From the NCBI GenBank assembly GCA_014773175.1, contig VXCM01001510.1:89477-153476 (forward strand): a stretch of 64,000 nucleotides of DNA. The letters are read 5' to 3'. Of the stretch, positions 11,264-22,439 are shown one piece after another. Position numbers and translations under genes: made by a program. The DNA is from Lucifuga dentata. Taxonomy: Eukaryota > Chordata > Actinopteri > Ophidiiformes > Bythitidae. Numbering within the stretch: the first letter of the stretch is position 1; each line of letters begins with the position of its first letter. The notes under the pieces were generated by a model. The model worked only from the letters and a program-made list of their open reading frames with translations. It did not search any database and was not told where the DNA came from.

Positions 11264-11593
11264 TTGGTGCTGATCCTTTTAGCAGAAAAGAAGAGAAAAC
11301 GTTTGTGGATTCATCCAATTCTGGAGGGAAGGAAAGAAGACGGGAAGTTTGACAGTCTGATACAGGAGTTTAAACTTTACCATGGAAGCTTCAGACAAGA
11401 TTTCAGGATGTCAGTGGGGCAATTTGAACATGTCCTGGAGATACGAGCTCCACATCTGAGGAGGCAGAGGACAAATTTCAGGGAGCNTGAACATGTCCTG
11501 GAGATACGAGCTCCACATCTGAGGAGGCAGAGGACAAATTTCAGGGAGCCAATAGATCCAGAACAGCGTATTGTGGTGTGTCTCAGGTCACAT
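11264..11593 (+). pseudogene. PIF/Harbinger (HARBI1-like) transposase N-terminal fragment
   Basis: The plus-strand frame reads KKRKRLWIHPILEGRKEDGK, FDSLIQEFKLYHGSFRQDFR, MSVGQFEHVLEIRAPHLRRQ, RTNFREPIDPEQRIVVCLR. The order W-x-HP, (F/Y)HxLxxELxxD-like segment, F-R-M-S-x-x-Q-F, then R-E-P-I-x-P-E-Q-R is the N-terminus of Harbinger nucleases as known from HARBI1-like proteins. A block is repeated across the single N at 11487 (EHVLEIRAPHLRRQRTNFRE), an assembly duplicate. The frame stops at CLRSH, and no DDE-containing downstream part is seen, so it is a decayed fragment. The upstream border is unclear. Confidence 0.7.
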
Positions 11594-12099
11594 TAATATC
11601 TGAGCGCAGTTTTATTATACAGTCCATGCGTAAAGGCACACACTGGACACTGAGAGTGCCTTTATGTGCACTCTGTAGGTGCACAGACTGTGTGCAGTGG
11701 ATGAACCGGGCCTTTACGGCCATGTGTGTCATTTAGCACAGGCTGCGTCTACAAGAAACTGTGCTCAGATGTGTGTCAAGGCAACATAAAACATGACGTG
11801 ATGACAGTTTTGATTGGCTGATCCTCTCTTGCCGCAGGCAAACAAAAAGGAAAAAAATCGACCTCAGAGTGAAGAAAACAAATGTTGCATTTTCGCGATG
11901 CGAAATTTCACCTTGTATTTGTATATTCTTAATAACTGATGTAGTTTTTCATTGACATGAGATTTATTTGTGCTTAAAATTGTGTTCAGTGTAAAAGGAC
12001 CTTAAAGCTTGATGTTCTTAATTAAAGTTTTACTGTTTGATAATTGGTGAGTCAACTAATCACTCCAGCCTGACAAAGATCTCGCACAGCCTTACGCAT

Positions 12100-12540
12100 A
12101 GCAGCCCCCCCCNGGAAGGACAGGTCTGTGGAAACAGTTTACGCGTTGCTCCTGAACGCAGCACGAGAGGCAGCGCAGAGAGAAACAACAGAGGTTTGAC
12201 GTGAAGATACACAAGTTGTTCTACAATAACAACCAGTCACACAATAACAACCAGTGACGTTGCAGCTCCCTGTGGCCTGTTCACACCTGCTGCACGAACA
12301 CACAGACCATCAACCACACACACACACACGCACACATCCCACTGCACCCATTAACCCTCCCCTCTCTTAGGCCCCCCAACACTTCACTCTTATTGAGCCT
12401 GTGGCCCCCGGCCCCCCCTCCCCAGGGTGGCCCCTAATTAATCACTGCTCTGAACATCTCACAACAAGCCGAGGACAGGGCCCCGCTGTGGGAGCCCCCC
12501 CAATGACAGCAAGTCATTAGCTGATAAATCTTAAATTAAA
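12100..12540. other. GC- and C-rich stretch, possible conserved non-coding element
   Basis: Complex sequence with C-runs, a CACACA tract and an end with TAATTAATCACTGC and GTCATTAGCTGATAAATC, which look like homeodomain-type sites. It differs from the AT-rich repeat background. Whether it is conserved cannot be judged from one genome. Confidence 0.25.
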
Positions 12541-13609
12541 AAAATTTTTTAAAAAACACCCTTTCCATGGTAAACATTTTGTCCCACATTAGCATTTTCA
12601 CATGGTTATAAAAAATGATCCATCCATATCAACAGGAAACAAATCCCTTGTCTCTTTATTTGCAACAAAACAGCTCCTTACTGCCACCATGTGGTGAGAC
12701 TCAGCCCAGTTACTCTGTTTGTTCTCTGTTTTTGCGTATCTTTCCCAGATAATAATTTGTGTTTCATGAAGTCTTTACCTGTGGCTACAGATTCTCCACG
12801 CTCACTTCCTGCTTATTATCCTTGTCATCTTTGTGCATATTTTTAATGTGGAACTTATATTTATTTATGGGATGTTTGTATAATATTTTATTTCGGCGAT
12901 ACCAATGACTATATCAAGATGGTTGGGTCATATATGGAAGGGAGCTACAGCGCTATAGTGCTTTTGGGACCTGAGAGGATTTGTGGCTCAATTCTGGCTC
13001 CACGCTCCGATAAAACTGAACCTCCGTCTGTTCCCTGTTCTGATACTGTACATATACAGTATATATAATTTATATCATTGTTTCAATTAATATGATCATT
13101 GGGATTTGATCTGTAAATTCCAGTGAAATACAAACTTTGCTGATCGTTGAGAAAAAAATGTTCCAGGGTTAAGTCACACGAGGTGCCGAGGTAATTTTTC
13201 TCCCACGTGATTGTGCTTATTAAAAAATTTTGTCTTTGTCTTTTGTATTAGGAAAAACCCATAATTTACAAGAGACGTGGTTGGAATGAAGGTCACACAT
13301 CTATCAAAAGATTCACCAGCCAGCGTCCTCTTCACCGCCGGATGGAGGTGCCCAGGCTGTCAATCACCGCGGAAACAAAGAGAGGCGGGATGCTGGAAGC
13401 TGATCGTCTCAACAAGTAATNAAAAAAAAAAAAAAAAAAAAAAAAAAATCTAAAAAGCTGACATTGCAGTGTGCATGGTATGTGTTTGATGAACGGCTGT
13501 CGTCCTGTCAGGTCAGTTTGATGTGAGTGAGCAGGGGAGGGGGCACTGGACAGTGACACGCACTGACATCGGTGAACCCGCGTCCGTCTGCACCGCCGCC
13601 GCCATCACC

Positions 13610-13724
13610 GTGACTGACAGCTGTTTTTCTTTTATAGATCCAACAACATGCCGGGTNCACCGCCGCCGCCATCACCGTGACTGACAGCTGTTTTTCTTTT
13701 ATAGATCCAACAACATGCCGGGTG
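13610..13724. other. Block duplicated around a single N
   Basis: The sequence from CACCGCCGCCGCCATCACCG to CAACATGCCGGGT occurs immediately before and after the N at 13657. Probable unmerged contig overlap. Confidence 0.7.
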
Positions 13725-14984
13725 GTGGCCATGTTGGTGGTCATTGCTGCTCTGGCCACAAAACATTTTAGAGTCCGTCAGCAAGTAATGTATTTTACGG
13801 AGCTCCTAGCTCCTTCAGCATAATTTCCAGCTTTTCCGCTTTCAAATAAATTTGGAAAAAGAAAAAAAAAAAAANAAAAAAAAAAAAAAAAAAAAAAAAA
13901 AGAAAGAAAAAAAAAAGAAAGTCACGTGACAACAAATTAAAGTGTCAGTCATTGTAACTGGGAAAAAAAGAAACCGCAAAGATAAAATTAATCTCTCAAC
14001 TCATAATTTTCTCTTTGTTGCCGTATTTTAATGTATTCTGTTTGGCTCTGTTTGGCTCGGGTGCGGGGCGGAGGGAGGAGCTAATGTGATGTGATATTAT
14101 GCCGATCCAGGTGTGAACTGGAGACGAGTTATTTGGTAACATTGACTGATTGCTTCCTGATTTAATTGTACAGTAAACACACTGTTTTATTCATGCGCTG
14201 CCACTGTTAACCTGGTAATTACCAGCTGCTGAGACGCGATGGGATTCCAGCGGTGTGTCAGAAACACACAGACGCACACACACACACACACACAGGTTAG
14301 TCAAAGAGCTGTCTACTGCTTTTTAAATTTTCAGTCTTGGGTTTTTGCAGCTGTTTTTCACTCTGATGAAACACAAAAATCATAATATACAATCAAATAT
14401 TACAGTAACATCTCACCAATTCTTCTTTTGAACAATAATTTTTAAATGACTTAAATAGTTTAGGACAGTACAAGATTTATAATTAACCCTGTGGAATCCA
14501 AGGTAATTTTTGGAATTCTTGTCACTGAATTCTTTGTCAAACAACAAACAAACAAACAAACAAACAAAAACTGTAAAATGCAAAAAACTTATAAAATTCC
14601 TCTACTGGAGAGGATGATGAAATTTTGGCTTGTCAGAATCTGAAAATTTCTGACATAGCAATAATAGCTTGGGTTAGGATTAGCTAAAATTATTAGCTAA
14701 AATTACTGATAAAATATTCTGGCATAGCCTGACCGTGCAAAGTGTTTGTACACTGTCCATGGTGCTAAACATCATGGCAACAGTAAATAATGGGGGTAAT
14801 TCATAAAATTAAAAAAACAAAAACCACATGGTAACTATACAGCTTCATACTAAATAAGTGCTGCGTTAATTCAAGCTTATTCATGTTATTGTTATGTTAC
14901 ATGAGCGCTGTGTCCCATGAGGGATGTGAGGAGGTGTCACAGATAAAACCAATGAAGGTAAGTGTGTTAATGACTTTTTTTTTA

Positions 14985-15308
14985 ATAAATTTTATTTTAT
15001 TAGGATAAACCCCTTGAGATGGTGCATCTCATTTTCGAGGGGTCCCGACATACAACACACACAACCTGTAGATGTTTTTGTAGATGGTGGGGGGGAAACC
15101 GGAGCACCCAGAGGAAACTCACACAAGCACGAGAAGAACATGCAAACTCCACACAGAAAGGCCCTGCCCCAGCTGGGAATCGAACCCAGGACCTTCTTGC
15201 TNGAACATGCAAACTCCACACAGAAAGGCCCTGCCCCAGCTGGGAATCGAACCCAGGACCTTCTTGCTTTGAGGCAACCGTGCTATCCACTGCGTCACCG
15301 TGCCGCCC
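14985..15308 (-). repeat. tRNA-derived SINE
   Basis: On the minus strand the element opens GGGCGGCACGGTGACGCAGT and contains GGTTCGATTCC, the B-box of an RNA polymerase III promoter, with an A-box-like TGACGCAGTGG upstream. This head, followed by the GCAGGGCCTTTCTGTGTGGA body, is a very common teleost SINE type. A block of about 65 bases is repeated across the N at 15202 (assembly duplicate). Confidence 0.75.
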
Positions 15309-15409
15309 GTGAATTGCTTCATATTTGAGAGCCAATCCTACTGATTCCCCTGAGGCCAAAGTGAAATTGACATGTTAAATCAGCAAAAAAAAAAAAAAAA
15401 AAAAAAAAN

Positions 15410-15410
<1 letters not shown>

Positions 15411-15470
<60 letters not shown>
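15411..15470. repeat. (GT)n(GA)n compound microsatellite
   Basis: GT units then about 20 GA units, next to an A run with a single N. Confidence 0.9.
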
Positions 15471-15471
<1 letters not shown>

Positions 15472-16639
15472 GTGCCACTGGAAGGTGTGTGAGATCAGAT
15501 CCAAACTCACCATTTAAATAAAGTGACTGATCAGCTGATCAGCTTAAATATCAAATTTATAAGTCAATAACACGTGAAGCAAATACAGTTTAAAACATCA
15601 TCCAGAGTTCATATTGCTGAGATTTACCATCGGAGTGAATCAGGTCTTGATTTTTGTATGACAGTGTGTTTTATGAATCGCTTCTCCAATAGCAAATCAA
15701 ATGCCTCTTTCAAGGCAAACAGAGGCTTATGGGCTTATGGCTTAGGGGATGTGGTTGCGTGATGTTATTTCTGTTTATCGATACATTAAATCTGGTGCTG
15801 TGTTTTATGAATTCCCCTGGTGTATCACAGGGGTCTATTTCAAGCACAGATACACATAACAGCACTATATTTCTCTAACATCATATATTTATGGCTTAAC
15901 ATCAAACCTCCACAGAAACCGTTTTTAAGGCTACAGCTCTGACCTTTAAACAGTGAGCAGATATGAATATTAGGTCAAAAAAATTCAGGCAAAAGATGCC
16001 TCACAATGTAAAATATATTTAGCATGGATCCTCCAAATTCAACTGAAGCCATAAAACGCCAAACATAACATATTAACAGCTGAATCCCAAGTTCCAAACA
16101 TCTGAATCGCTGAACTCCAAATGTTTCTCTACGGGTTGGTACTGATGAAGGTCCTCATTATCTAAACTAAATCAAAAATCAAATAAATCCTCATGATCAA
16201 AACTATTCCAGAATATCATCACGAAACAAGGTGTGTACGTCTTTTTTTTTTGCATCACCGTTGTGCATACCCACGTGTGTCTAATGAAGCAGGAGAGATC
16301 GGGCGATACCGGCAGAGTNATCACCGTTGTGCATACCCACGTGTGTCTAATGAAGCAGGAGAGATCGGGCGATACCGGCAGAGTTTCGTGATATTTTCAG
16401 CTCGTTTATCGATGCAGTTTGGATCTTTTACTACGTTACAAAGAGAATCTATTCCTGTTTTGCTTATAGCTATGTTGTTTGAATCTGTTGCTTGTTATTA
16501 TTGTCTTTTTTTTTGTGAATCCCCCTTTTATTGACCTTAGATGTTTGATTCCCTGTGGCAGATTGTTCTATTGTTATTGCTTTCTTCTATGTTCTGCTGG
16601 TGCTGCATTGGTGATCTGTCTATGTGATCTTTTGTTGTA

Positions 16640-16815
16640 CTGTCTTTTTTTTTTTTGNTTTTTTTTTTTTTTAATTGGATTTTAAGATGCCTTTTAAACA
16701 TCTGGCCAGGGACTGCAGATGAAAATTAGCCTTTTGGGCTAACTCTGGCTCATTTACAGTTTTCTGTTGAACAATGAGCAGTGGCCTTGACAAATAAACT
16801 AATAAATAAATAAAT
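16640..16815 (+). repeat. LINE 3' end with (AATA)n-type tail
   Basis: The segment ACATCTGGCCAGGGACTGCA, GATGAAAATTAGCCTTTTGG and CTAACTCTGGC, ending in ATAAACTAATAAATAAATAA, resembles the 3' untranslated end of a fish LINE as I remember it. The upstream limit is uncertain; 16190-16640 may belong to it. No reverse transcriptase is visible. Confidence 0.5.
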
Positions 16816-17205
16816 TGCCAAAGATATCTCCAGTATCTTAGCCTGTGTCAAAGGTCAAGGAGAGGGATTCTACAGTATGTTCTGCTGTTTTCATGCAATG
16901 ATGGGTAAAATCTCTTGCTAATTAACTTATCTTTCCAAGGCTCTGACAGCTAGTCTTGTTGCTATGGATTTATGATACATAAAGCTGCTGAACTCCTACT
17001 GGACAGAATGTGAATACGCAGACAAAAGCGGTCAGAGTAAAACTAAAAAAGCAGTTTTTCATGCATCCTGCATTTGAAAGAAGTGAGTATCTGAGTGCTA
17101 AAGGACAGAAATAACAAGGCAGACAGGCTTTAAAAAAAAAAAGAGGAAAGAGTGGTGATGAGGAAAGAAGGAAAGAGAAAGAAGGGAGAGAAGGAAAGCA
17201 CTTAC

Positions 17206-17217
17206 CCTTCAGTCCCG
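17206..17217 (-). CDS. cadps: CADPS 12-base microexon (predicted alternative cassette)
   Basis: Read on the minus strand, a TTTAG acceptor precedes CGGGACTGAAGG and a strong GTAAGT donor follows. With the T left by exon 10 and the AT that begins exon 12, inclusion gives F-S-G-L-K-D-A-D-R-A-Q. Skipping joins T to AT and gives F-Y-A-D-R-A-Q. Both products stay in frame because the length is a multiple of three. The site lies just after the PH domain. The frame fit, the phase match (1/1) and the good donor are seen directly. That both versions occur in CAPS proteins is my recollection and unverified. Length filters in gene finders would miss it. Confidence 0.8.
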
Positions 17218-18396
17218 CTAAAGACAGCAGAGTGACGGGTTAGAGGAGGAAGAGGAGAGAGGAGGAAGAAACAGAGAAACATAAAGACAGAGCAAAGACA
17301 CAAAACTGTCGGACGAACACGCCAATGAAGAGCAAAGCAGCACAGCGAAAGAGGTAAAACACAGCCGAAATAAGAGCTCACACACACACACAGGTATACA
17401 CACGAAATAAGAGCTCTGACGATTAATGTGTCAAAAACTGTGAAACCCTGAACAACAGATTCATACTGAGACATGAAGCAATAAGTAACAGCTCATCTCA
17501 TTATCCTCTCTAGAGTTTAAACTCCTTTTTATAGAATTACTTTTCATTTATTAACCTAAAAAGCTGCACTATAAAAAAAAACCCTTTACTGGACAAATTT
17601 TGCCTAAAAATCTGAGTACCGGTACTTCTGACAAGGACTCAATCCAAACCAAATAACATGGCAGTCAAATGTGGATGAGTTTTCTAAAACCACTTTTTTC
17701 TTTCTTTTTTCTTGGTTGACTATAATATTTTCCGTGTTTTTGCAGATTCCGTGTTTTTGTAGATTCTTTAAAAATTCCAGTTTTTTTTTTTTTGAAACAT
17801 TCTGTACATTCTAGAATTTCCAGGAATCAAAGAGCAATGGAAAAATCTTTCTCAAATTATTTATTTTAGATTTTTTTTTTTGTTTTGTAAAAAATTTATT
17901 TTAAAAATTTCGCTTAAATTTTTTAAAGATTTTTTTTACTATCAAATATTTCCTGAAGCACATAGAAATTTGACGGATATGTTCAGGTTTTGAAATTCGA
18001 AATTGTTTTCAATTCTGAATTTCATTTTGAGAATTTCTTTACTTACAAAATTAAGAATTATATAAGAATAAGTATAAAATTAACAATCATGGCAGAAATG
18101 TTCAGATTTTCACAAACCATTTTTGTCATCCTTTCTAGTAAGTTATTCTTTATAGTGCAGCTTTTAATCTGGTTAAAATAAATAAATTCAATGAAAAGCA
18201 AACTTACAAAAATGGCTGTCAAGTCCAAACGGTTAAAAAAGCCACTATATAATATATAATATCAGATCCCACCACCGATCCTTAAAAAAAAAAAAAATAG
18301 GTAGAGACCAACTAAAAATGAGCAATGAAATGTGCAAAGTTTGCACATTTCATCACTTTTGTTTGGAGGAATGAGAACCTGAGAGTTTAAACATAC
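17218..18396. other. Intron between the microexon and exon 10
   Basis: Directly upstream of the microexon acceptor lies a purine-rich plus-strand stretch, i.e. C/T-rich on the transcript strand (about 17219-17290), a long pyrimidine-rich tract that could support recognition of the 12-base exon. The rest is AT-rich with imperfect repeats around AATTTC; no other feature seen. Confidence 0.5.
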
Positions 18397-18609
18397 AGAA
18401 CTGAGAGATGGGAGCGTCAAGCTGCGGCGCCGTGCCTCCTCTGGAGTTGAGTTTTTGGACTTGTGTGGGAGGAACCGGTTTGTGGGACTGTCCGGTGGCT
18501 CGGTACATGGCCTGAACCCACAGGATCCGGTCCTGCTCATCATCGCTGGCAAAGATCACAGTGTCGCCCTCTTTGACGGCGTTAAAGAAAGTCCGACCGC
18601 CGTCTAGAC
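18397..18609 (-). CDS. cadps: CADPS exon 10 of window (PH domain, end, and linker)
   Basis: 213 bases. Two bases complete glycine, then [58 protein letters not shown] and [12 protein letters not shown], ending with the first base (T) of a split codon. [16 protein letters not shown] is the C-terminal alpha helix of the PH domain with its conserved tryptophan. The proline-rich SHKPVPPTQ stretch begins the linker. QLDAPISQF matches CADPS as I recall it; human CADPS2 differs here. The acceptor is CTGCAG and the donor T|GTATGT, with a phase 1 end. What follows depends on the microexon: skipping makes the split codon TAT (Y), inclusion makes it TCG (S). Confidence 0.95.
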
Positions 18610-19441
18610 CTGCAGGATGAACACAGGAAGAACCTTTTTTATTTAAACAATAAGTCAGATTATGGCCCGAAATCTGTTTCTGTAAAAGTCAAGTTTAACC
18701 TCCATTCAAAGTCAATGGCTTAAAGTTTATTACACTGCAGGTAACCATGGCAACAATACTGGTGTTTCTTGTGTTAACTAACCTAACCATGGGTTATACT
18801 GACCACAAACACACTGTAAACCACAGAGCCTGATTTATAAAACTAGGGGTCAGCAAACAGCGGCCCGTGGGCCAAATTTGGCCTTTGGACAAAGTTATTT
18901 GGCTAGTTTTGATGTAACCTTAAAAAGGAAGATTTCAGATTTAGTCAAAGGACCAAGAAGGTTTAATTTAAGGGCAGATTTGAACCTCTTTGCTAACCCC
19001 AATTACATGATTTAAGTTGTATTAATGTTATTCGTCCTTATATATTCCACTATTTTATATATTAATTAATTAATGCATTAATTTACTGCATGCCTCAAGC
19101 GCCCCCCCATAGAAGACACAGTCATACATACAAAAAAAAAAAAACAAAANAAAAAAAAAAAAACAAAGCACATATCCATAACACCAATTTATTAAATATT
19201 TGTACAATACAATAAGCAATGTATATCTCAAATTGTGAGTAGTGCAATAGTGATGGTTTTAATAATAAGCAGCTTATTTTTGCTTATAGCAAAATAAGAT
19301 CATATTGATGATAAAATTCATAAACTTAAAATAAAGAAGAACTTTTTCTAATTAACATTTTTCTTCATTATTCATTATTAACAAACTATTATTTTGCCAT
19401 TGGTTATTCTAATGCATTGCACAGGTGTGTGATGAGATTAC
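18610..19441. other. Intron between exons 10 and 9
   Basis: AT-rich; 18840-18905 (AAACAGCGGCCCGTGGGCCA) resembles the hAT-derived motif of the CAGGGGTCGGCAACC family. An A run with a single N lies at about 19132-19162. No gene. Confidence 0.4.
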
Positions 19442-19550
19442 CTGGCTGTGGGTCGGTGTAGTCCACGGTGTAGCCATCCAACTGGAGGAGCTCCACAGGT
19501 TCCGCCTTCTTCTCTCTGTAGCTACACATGGCGAAGGTGTACTGACTCAC
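19442..19550 (-). CDS. cadps: CADPS exon 9 of window (PH domain, middle)
   Basis: 109 bases encode [20 protein letters not shown] and [16 protein letters not shown] plus the first base of a glycine codon. It continues FVLVQ from exon 8 as VSQYTFAMC, typical of a PH-domain beta strand, and ends in the DYTDPQPG turn. The acceptor is GTGCAG, the donor CAG|GTAATC, and the end phase 1. The sequence is nearly identical to vertebrate CADPS and also close to CADPS2, so this exon does not discriminate between paralogues. Confidence 0.95.
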
Positions 19551-20176
19551 CTGCACCAATCACAGACAGACAGACAAGACGTTTAACAATCAATGGAAAG
19601 CCAAGCTTCTGCTTAGGTCTCTCATTAGTTGAATGTTTGACATATCAGTGGCAGACGGATCAAAGTTAAACTTGTTTGAAATATCTTCAGTAATTTTTTT
19701 GTTGTCATTTCTGAAAGAATGTCAGAGGGACATAATTAACAAGTTAACTGTTATGCTAATCAAACAAAAAATATGCTAAAAACATTAAGGAAGAACTATT
19801 TCTCTCTCTCTCTCTCTCTTTCTCTCTCTCACACACACACAGGAGAGAGAATAAAGAGGGGTGACTGTGTTACTGCTGTGTTACTCTCAATGAAGCTCTC
19901 ATTTTGTGCGTGTTATGATAATCACATTATAATAAAGTGAAGTGGCTGAATTAGAGGGTTAACTTCAAGAGCTGCTGCTGAATATAGCTCTGATAATACA
20001 AGTGAAAATGTGTGTTCATGACTAGCAATAATGAGCTGAGAGGCCGTGTGTGTGTGTGTATGTGTGTGTGTGTGTTTGAATATAGTCACTTGTATTTAGA
20101 AAAACATCAATGTAAATTCCAACGAGACTGAAAAGAGCTACTTAAACAAAATAGAAAAGTACATGAAATGTTTAAA

Positions 20177-20214
<38 letters not shown>

Positions 20215-20287
20215 ATAATTAATACTGGGGTATGGAAACTACATAAGTTAAACAAAGTTTGCATTGTTGCCACCACAAACAATATTA

Positions 20288-20953
20288 TTAAAGGACCATA
20301 GCACCCATTTTGCATGTTTGAGCCTAATATATTTAATTGTCATACATGCTACATTACTGACAATCATTTTCCAAAGGATAAAACTGTATTTCAGCTTTCC
20401 TGATATTCTGCAAAATNATTACTGACAATCATTTTCCAAAGGATAAAACTGTATTTCAGCTTTCCTGATATTCTGCAAAATCTCTTAAGTCTTTCAAAAT
20501 CAAATATTCAAGTGATACACCCACCTTATAAATCCATGTTTCTCCTGCTAATAGTTACACAGCCTTATGAAGTCANNNNTTTAAATTTTTCCATAAACAC
20601 AGGTCTTCTTTTGGGACTATATTCCCCGGTGGAGACATACATTCACTCCATGCTTTTTATTGTGCTTAAACACTAAATTACGTAACTTCTAAAAAAAAAA
20701 AAAAAAAACCTGAATACACGCCTTGTTCTCGATGATGGATTACCTATCCCAAGAACATTTCAAGTATCAACAAGTTGATTTTAATAGCGTACCAGAATGA
20801 ACTGAAACCAATGGTGGTCTGGAAGGTAGGAAAAACATTTTTAATTCACCATTCCAGTAGTATGCTTTGGGAAATGATTGTCAGTAATGTTACGTGTATG
20901 AAAATTGAATATATTAGGCTCAAACATGCAAAATGGCTGGTATGGTCCTTTAA
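20288..20953. mobile_element. TTAA-flanked MITE, copy 3
   Basis: Ends TTAA-AGGACCATAGCACCC and GGTCCT-TTAA with terminal inverted repeats of about 80 bases (GCATGTTTGAGCCTAATAT mirrored by ATATTAGGCTCAAACATGC). Orientation is opposite to copies 1 and 2. A 64-base block is repeated across the N at 20417, and four Ns lie at 20576-20579; the true length is near 0.6 kb. Confidence 0.85.
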
Positions 20954-21045
20954 CTCAGCCACTGATCTTTACTGTTTCAGACTTTGAAATCAGTATTGAA
21001 AATGTGGTTAATAGAAAACCGTTTCTGTAGATCAAATATCTATTA

Positions 21046-21400
21046 AAGGGAACATATTCTACTTTAGATCATGTTTGCTATATTATTGGAGTTTTCTGTT
21101 GAACACTGTCAGAGTGTCAAAACCTGAAGTTGATGCCTACAGAAATGCATCCAGTAAAACAAACTCATAGGTCCTGCACTGCCCTGAACCCTTTTTTTCT
21201 TTTAATTGGTCCTTTAATTCTGTAACATGATGACATCAACTTGTAACACTTTACATTTACCCATCCTACATGCCCACCAGGTACGTGAGCCAGAGTTCTG
21301 ACCAATACCTGACCAATCAGAACAGAGCAGGCATTTCAGAAAGTGGCCTTAAAGAGACAGTCCCTGTTTTCACTCAGTGTGCAGAGCGGCGCTGCAGTAA
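21046..21400. repeat. Second TTAA-type repeat family, copy A
   Basis: Starts TTAAAGGGAACATATTC and continues through TTTTCTGTTGAACACTGTC and CTGTAACATGATGACATCAA. The reverse complement of 59590-59775 matches this order, and parts recur at 42880-42955 and 43640-43785. Its far border is unclear. Confidence 0.5.
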
Positions 21401-21539
21401 ATGAGAGCAGAAGTTGATCAATATGTTTTTTTGTACATTAAAGCATTGCAAAGGTTTCAAATAGACTGGGTTGTTCATCTGAAACTGCCGCCGCACATCA
21501 CCAATCCACCGCTGCAAGTGGCAGCTCACACTCTGCAGC

Positions 21540-21580
<41 letters not shown>

Positions 21581-22314
21581 TGTGTGTGTGTGTCTATGAC
21601 ATATGAGATTCCCAGTGTTGGTGCTGATGAGACCCGAGGCCAGCTGAGGGATGGAGGGACCGGCCAACCGACTCTCCAGCAGTTCCCTGGCCTCCAGGAC
21701 ACCAAAGAGGCAAGTCAGAGTCTACCCCCCCACCCCACTTTACCCCACGCTACACAACAAACAACACACACACACACAGCTTCCTTTCTCCCTCTGCCTG
21801 TCAACTCTTCTCTATCTCTCTCTCAACCATCTCTGTGCTGAAGTTTGCCGCTGTCAGTCAGTTGGGGNGGGGGCTGCTGTTGTTTACATCCACATCATTA
21901 CAGGAAACTCATGGACATGAATAATGGCGATGATGAGCAGAAAAACAAATTTCAGAAACCAAAATCAAACTTTTCTATGCAGAACGAACCCTCAAAAGAT
22001 TTTTTTCCCTGTACTAGAATCTTTGGAATAAAAAACAAAAAAGCTTGACTACAATTTCCTCCTTTACAGGAAGACATTTCTTTACCTCTTATTTTCCCTA
22101 TCATCCATCTTCTACTTCTCCCTCTTTCCTCCTCTACCTGTTTTTCCTCGTTTCCTCCTCCTTTCCTCCTCCTCCTCCCTCAGTTCTTCCTCAGCTCCAT
22201 GGTTAAGATCTCATTTGTGGTCTGACTCAGATTGTAAATCAGATTGATCCTCACATGTTCACATCTCCTCACATAAGTCTCCAGATCTGTTGTTTGTTTG
22301 TTTTTTTTTTTTTT

Positions 22315-22439
22315 NNNNNNNNNNNNNNNNNNNNNNNNNNNNNNNNNNNNNNNNNNNNNNNNNNNNNNNNNNNNNNNNNNNNNNNNNNNNNNNNNNNNNN
22401 NNNNNNNNNNNNNNNNNNNNNNNNNNNNNNNNNNNNNNN
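22315..22439. other. Assembly gap (125 N)
   Basis: Run of N between a T tract and a G tract. Nothing can be said about the missing bases. Confidence 1.

Larger units (their letters stand above)
9686..17205. other. Intron between exon 12 and the microexon
   Basis: Contents: TTAA MITE copy 2 (10157-10762), a mariner-like fragment (about 10985-11110), a Harbinger transposase fragment (11264-11593), a GC-rich stretch (12100-12540), duplicated blocks around single Ns (13657, 16319), A runs, a CA repeat at 14276-14294, a tRNA-derived SINE (14985-15308), GT/GA arrays (15411-15470) and a LINE tail (16640-16815). No CADPS exon other than the microexon was found here. Confidence 0.55.

Noticed and set aside
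14985..15308. A functional tRNA gene
   Set aside because: Only A- and B-box-like promoter elements remain; no cloverleaf with acceptor and anticodon stems is apparent, and the body is SINE.
15014..15328. Open frames of about 100 codons on both strands
   Set aside because: They lie in the tRNA-derived SINE and run through its duplicated block at the N.
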